This document shows positions 43,623-46,544 of a stretch of 46,544 nt of DNA, in pieces. Source of the stretch: an uncultured Actinomyces sp. (GTDB taxonomy: Bacteria > Actinomycetota > Actinomycetes > Actinomycetales > Actinomycetaceae); contig CABKMZ010000007.1 in assembly GCA_902373545.1 (NCBI GenBank), positions 1 to 46,544 on the forward strand, given 5' to 3'. Position 1 is the first letter of the stretch; each line of letters begins with the position of its first letter. The position numbers were made by a program, and so were the translations under genes. A model generated the notes under the pieces. That model saw only the letters and a program-made list of their open reading frames with translations. It had not been told where the DNA came from and ran no database searches.

Positions 43623-43710
43623 GGTTCTCCTCGTGATGGTGGGATTGTGGCAGGGTGATGGGCCACGAGGCCGTGGCAGGCGCGTGGGCACCCGCCGATA
43701 AGCCGCGCCC

Positions 43711-43716
43711 ACTATA
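43711..43716 (-). promoter_or_regulatory. -10 element of lipoprotein 3
   Basis: TATAGT on the minus strand, at the same relative location as in the siblings. No TTACCG lies 17 nt upstream, so regulation may differ. Confidence 0.5.
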
Positions 43717-43795
43717 GCAACAGGTGTGGGCGGCGGGCTGTGTGGCGGGGGATGTGCTCTGGGTGCTCGAGGAGTCGAGCGCGTGACAGGTGAGT

Positions 43796-44248
43796 TTACA
43801 GGCCGGAGTCTCGCACAGACGCGGTCAGCTGCTCGTCGTCGGTGCGCACGGCGATGCAGACGATCTCGCGGTCGCCCTTGGCCCAGGTCTGCTTGGTTGG
43901 CGACATTGCGGTGTAGTCCAGCGTGGTTTCCTCGGGGGAGGTGCCGACGTAGGCCTCGAAGGTCTCGTAGCAGGTGTTGTACACGAGTTCGTCCATCTCA
44001 TCGCGCGAGGGCATCGTGTCATTCTTGAGCGTGGTAACGGAGTAGACCTCGCCCGTGTGTGCCTCGGTGCATTCGGTGGTGGCCACCGAGTTGACCTGGC
44101 TGTTGAGAGGAACGAGGAGGCACTGTCCCACCGCCAGTTCGGTGCTTTGCGTGCGGTTGTTGAACGGCATGCTGGAGCAGGCGGACAGCGCAAGGCCCAT
44201 GATGGCGGCGGCGCCGAGGGCAATCGTGGGGCGCAGAACGCGGGACAT
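43796..44248 (-). CDS. Lipoprotein with Septum_form domain, paralogue 4
   Basis: The 150-residue lipoprotein has lipobox LSAC (Cys24) and almost no linker. The domain reads ELAVGQCLLVPL, VATTECTEAHTGEVYSV, YNTCYETFEAYVGTSPEET, and EIVCIAVRTDDEQLTASVRDSG. It closely resembles paralogue 5, including the shared YVGTSPEETTLD and TWAKGDRE/TWSKGDRD motifs. Start supported by CAAGGAGAATC. Confidence 0.86.
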   Translation of the reverse strand: MSRVLRPTIALGAAAIMGLALSACSSMPFNNRTQSTELAVGQCLLVPLNSQVNSVATTECTEAHTGEVYSVTTLKNDTMPSRDEMDELVYNTCYETFEAYVGTSPEETTLDYTAMSPTKQTWAKGDREIVCIAVRTDDEQLTASVRDSGL

Positions 44249-44336
44249 GATTCTCCTTGAGGTGGCGGGAGCGGCCAGCGGTGGGATGACGAGGCCGTGG
44301 TAGGCGCGCGGGCACCGTCCGCGGCGCTTTGCCCAC

Positions 44337-44365
44337 TATATAACAGAGGCGATACCGTGCGGTAA
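44337..44365 (-). promoter_or_regulatory. Promoter of lipoprotein 4
   Basis: -35 TTACCG (44365-44360), 17-nt spacer, -10 TATATA (44342-44337). Confidence 0.7.
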
Positions 44366-44383
44366 ACGATCTCGTGCGCAACG

Positions 44384-44423
44384 CCCCAGTGGCGGTCCGG
44401 CCTGAGCCGAACCGCCACTGGGG
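44384..44423 (-). terminator. Hairpin terminator of lipoprotein 5
   Basis: A 13-bp perfect stem (44384-44396 with 44411-44423), extended by an inner CGGC/GCCG stem around CTGA. It lies 33 bp beyond the paralogue 5 stop and lacks a T run. Confidence 0.65.
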
Positions 44424-44456
44424 CACGAGGTTGGTGTGCCTCGGCGTTGTGCAGGA

Positions 44457-44912
44457 TTACTTGCCGGAGTCGCGCACGGACTCGGTCAGCTTCTCGTCGC
44501 CCGTGGGGACGGCGATGCAGACGATGTCGCGGTCGCCCTTGGACCAGGTTTGGCTGGTCGGGTACATCGCGGTGGCGTCCAGCGTGGTTTCCTCGGGGGA
44601 GGTGCCGACGTAGTCCTCGAAGGAGTCAAAGCAAGCTGCGGCGATGAGTTCGTCCATCTCGGAGCTGGAGGGCAGGGAGTCCTGGGTGATTGTGGAGATG
44701 AAGTAGACCTCGCCGGTGTGCTCTTCGGTGCACTCGGTGGTCACGACGCTGCCGACCTGAGAGCTATCCGGCACCTGGATGCACTGGCCGACCTTGAGGT
44801 CGGTGCTGTGCGTGGTGTTGCCGAAAGGCAGGTAGGAACAGGCAGACAGGGACACGCCCATGAGGAGGGCGCAAACGCCGAAGGCGATCGAACGGCGACG
44901 TGCGTGGGACAT
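44457..44912 (-). CDS. Lipoprotein with Septum_form domain, paralogue 5
   Basis: The 151-residue lipoprotein has lipobox LSAC (Cys25) and the domain motifs DLKVGQCIQVPD, VVTTECTEEHTGEVYFI, AAACFDSFEDYVGTSPEET, and DIVCIAVPTGDEKLTESVRDSG. It is a close duplicate of paralogue 4. The frame is open upstream, but the ATG at 44912 with CAAGGAGAATC and the signal peptide fix the start. Confidence 0.86.
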   Translation of the reverse strand: MSHARRRSIAFGVCALLMGVSLSACSYLPFGNTTHSTDLKVGQCIQVPDSSQVGSVVTTECTEEHTGEVYFISTITQDSLPSSSEMDELIAAACFDSFEDYVGTSPEETTLDATAMYPTSQTWSKGDRDIVCIAVPTGDEKLTESVRDSGK

Positions 44913-45012
44913 GATTCTCCTTGAAGCGATGGGATCAACGACCGGCTGGATGGGCGCGGCCGCGCTGGGGCGCGGACGGAAAGCCTGTCGACGTTGAACG
45001 CGCGCCTCGCAC

Positions 45013-45041
45013 ACTATAACAATCCGACTCTTACCCGGTAG
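45013..45041 (-). promoter_or_regulatory. Promoter of lipoprotein 5
   Basis: -35 CTACCG (45041-45036), 17-nt spacer, -10 TATAGT (45018-45013). Confidence 0.7.
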
Positions 45042-45046
45042 AACAA

Positions 45047-45086
45047 ATCGGGTGGTGCCTGGCTCACATGCCAGGCACCACCCGAT
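45047..45086 (-). terminator. Terminator of lipoprotein 6 and the PiT operon
   Basis: A perfect 17-bp stem (45047-45063 with 45070-45086) with a 6-nt loop, followed on the minus strand by TTGTTCT. It lies 23 bp beyond the paralogue 6 stop. Confidence 0.88.
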
Positions 45087-45109
45087 GATCTTCGGAGGTT
45101 CAACGGGCG

Positions 45110-45538
45110 CTACAGGCCCGAGTCCTTCACCGATTGCTTCAACTTGGAATGGTCCATCGCGAACGCCAGGCACACGATCGATCGATCGTTTTGTGCCCAC
45201 GAGTCCTTGGTCGGAATCATCCAGGTGGCATCGAGGGTCGAGGACACGAAGCGCTTGCCGACGTAGGCCTCGAAGTTGGAGATGCACTGCTTTTCGGCGA
45301 ATTTGTTCAGGGCTGACTCGCCGGGAAACTCTCCGTCCTCAGCGGAAGTTACGAAGAATACCTCAGCGTCGTGCTCGCTCGTGCAGCTGGTCGTCTCGAT
45401 CGTGGTCGCGGTTTGTCCCTCCGGCCGGAGGATGCACTGGCCGACCTGCATGTGCATGACGGAGGTATCCGAACAAGCGGCGAGCGGGGCGGCGAGTGCC
45501 AGAGCCGCGACCAGACCGATCAGACGAGAGTGCTTCAC
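45110..45538 (-). CDS. Lipoprotein with Septum_form domain, paralogue 6, coupled to PiT
   Basis: The 142-residue lipoprotein starts at GTG 45538, overlapping the PiT stop by one base (TAGTG). The signal peptide ends in lipobox LAAC (Cys22). Domain motifs are MQVGQCILRPEGQ, ETTSCTSEHDAEVFFV, QCISNFEAYVGKRF and SIVCLAFAMDHSKLKQSVKDSG. It is the shortest and most diverged paralogue and, unlike the others, lacks its own promoter, so it is probably made with the phosphate transporter. Confidence 0.85.
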   Translation of the reverse strand: MKHSRLIGLVAALALAAPLAACSDTSVMHMQVGQCILRPEGQTATTIETTSCTSEHDAEVFFVTSAEDGEFPGESALNKFAEKQCISNFEAYVGKRFVSSTLDATWMIPTKDSWAQNDRSIVCLAFAMDHSKLKQSVKDSGL

Positions 45539-46544
45539 TAGTGGACCCCCAGTGGCAGCGCCACGAGCAGGTACACGACGCCCGACACCAGGGCTGCGGC
45601 GGGTAGCGTCAGGAACCATGCGATGACGATGTTGCCCGCGACGCCCCATCGAACCGCCGAGAAGCGCTTCGTGCAACCCACACCCATGATCGCCGTCGAC
45701 ACGACCTGCGTCGTCGAAATGGGGGCGTGAATGACGTAGGAGCACAGGTACAGGATCGAGGAGGACACGGCCTCGGCCGTGAAGCCACGAGCCGGATCCA
45801 GGTCGATGATCTTACGGCCGATCGTGCGCATGATGCGCCCGCCGCCGGCCATCGTGCCCAGCGAAATCGCCAGCGCACCCGAGATCTTCACCCACAGGGG
45901 CACATTCATCTCACCCGTGATCGGATCGAGGATGTTGTGTGTTTCGCCGTAGCCGCCGGCCAGCAGGGCCATGATGATGATGCCCATCGTCTTCTGCGCG
46001 TCCTGGATGCCGTGGCCCAGGGCCATGGCTGCCGAGGAGAAGCGCTGCGCGGCGCGGAAGCGGCGCATCGTGCGGTGATACTGCGCGTTACGCAGCAGCC
46101 ACAGGACGAGCTTCATGGCAATGTAGCCGACGACGAAGCCGATGATGGGAGAGGCGAACATCGGGATCACGACGTGGCTCATGATGCCCCACCAGTGGAC
46201 CATCGTGCCGCTCATGAGGCCAGCGCCCACCATGCCGCCGATCAGGGCGTGCGAGGAGGACGAGGGCAGGCCGAACCACCAGGTGATCAGGTTCCAGATA
46301 CAGGCGCCGAGCAGGGCGGCCAGGATGATGACCAGGCCCTTTTGCTGCATCTCCGGCAGGGGAGACTCGGCGTAGTCGGAAATTGAGATGATGCCCTTGC
46401 CGACGGTCTTCGCAACGGCGGTGCCCATCATGGCACCGATGACGTTCATCGTCGCGGCCATGAGGAGTGCAGCGCGTGGAGTCCACGCGCGCGTCGACAC
46501 CGAGGTCGCGATCGCGTTCGCTGCGTCGTGGAAGCCGTTCGTGT
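45538..46544 (-). CDS. pit: Low-affinity inorganic phosphate transporter, PiT family (5' end outside window)
   Basis: At least 334 C-terminal residues are visible. The frame is open to the window edge and reads TNGFHDAANAIATSVSTRA there, the PiT signature, so GTG 46500 is not the real start. A second family signature is GLPSSSSHALIGGMVGAGLM, and the C-terminal repeat has APISTTQVVSTAIMGVG. It would import phosphate with a cation through about ten membrane helices. It is followed by a coupled lipoprotein gene. Confidence 0.93.
   Translation of the reverse strand, partial: TNGFHDAANAIATSVSTRAWTPRAALLMAATMNVIGAMMGTAVAKTVGKGIISISDYAESPLPEMQQKGLVIILAALLGACIWNLITWWFGLPSSSSHALIGGMVGAGLMSGTMVHWWGIMSHVVIPMFASPIIGFVVGYIAMKLVLWLLRNAQYHRTMRRFRAAQRFSSAAMALGHGIQDAQKTMGIIIMALLAGGYGETHNILDPITGEMNVPLWVKISGALAISLGTMAGGGRIMRTIGRKIIDLDPARGFTAEAVSSSILYLCSYVIHAPISTTQVVSTAIMGVGCTKRFSAVRWGVAGNIVIAWFLTLPAAALVSGVVYLLVALPLGVH

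Noticed and set aside
46500..46500. GTG at 46500 as the PiT start
   Set aside because: The frame continues upstream with the conserved NGFHDAANA signature, so the gene extends beyond the window.

Overview
This window comes from a high-GC actinobacterium, most likely of the Actinomyces/Schaalia group (Actinomycetaceae). The evidence is actinobacterial gene families (DUF3073, DUF3618, Septum_form lipoproteins, an Rv0338c-like Fe-S membrane reductase, a MutT1-like NUDIX protein), an IS1249-type element, and start sites that use GTG or appear leaderless. Assignment is by family recognition and gene order only; no database search was run.

Layout. 1-602 holds the start of a membrane Fe-S oxidoreductase (minus), divergent from purF-purM (761-3607). 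Then comes a minus-strand block: DUF3073, and a likely operon of a degenerate ABC-type ATPase, a holin-X/DUF1469 membrane protein and a DUF3618 protein. 7252-16581 is a complete type I-E CRISPR-Cas operon (cas3, cas8e, cse2, cas7e, cas5e, cas6e, cas1e, cas2e), with most junctions overlapping by 1-4 nt. It is followed by an array of 92 repeats and 91 spacers (16600-23566). An IS1249-like element (22099-23468) interrupts the array near its distal end. Three minus-strand tRNA genes (Glu, Asp, Phe) follow, then a long MscS-type channel with a repeat-rich tail, msrB and an EamA/RhtA exporter. An unusual 19-bp iterated inverted-repeat block (29644-29768) precedes a Bcr/CflA-type MFS exporter. 31214-39283 is a minus-strand operon of four paralogous ADP-ribosylglycohydrolase-PfkB fusion proteins, of which only the 5'-most keeps catalytic motifs. 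tRNA-Lys, an unknown protein, a MutT1-like NUDIX protein, six paralogous lipoproteins and a partial PiT phosphate transporter complete the window.

Main discovery candidate. Upstream of cas3 (6969-7040) is a minimal degenerate CRISPR unit: pseudo-repeat, about 21-nt guide, pseudo-repeat that doubles as an intrinsic terminator. Its guide matches the -35 region of the presumptive cas3 promoter (7087-7101). Matches fall at guide positions 1-5, 7-11 and 13-14, next to a 5'-AAC PAM, and the only internal mismatches are at positions 6 and 12, which are the bases flipped out in Cascade R-loops. This fits a CreR-type (CreA-related) guide RNA through which Cascade would repress its own operon. Other notable items are the one-active/three-inactive ARH-PfkB cluster, the IS insertion whose removal restores an exact 33-nt spacer, repeat-sequence stratigraphy in the array, a shared promoter type across the lipoprotein genes, and the convergent 19-bp repeat block.
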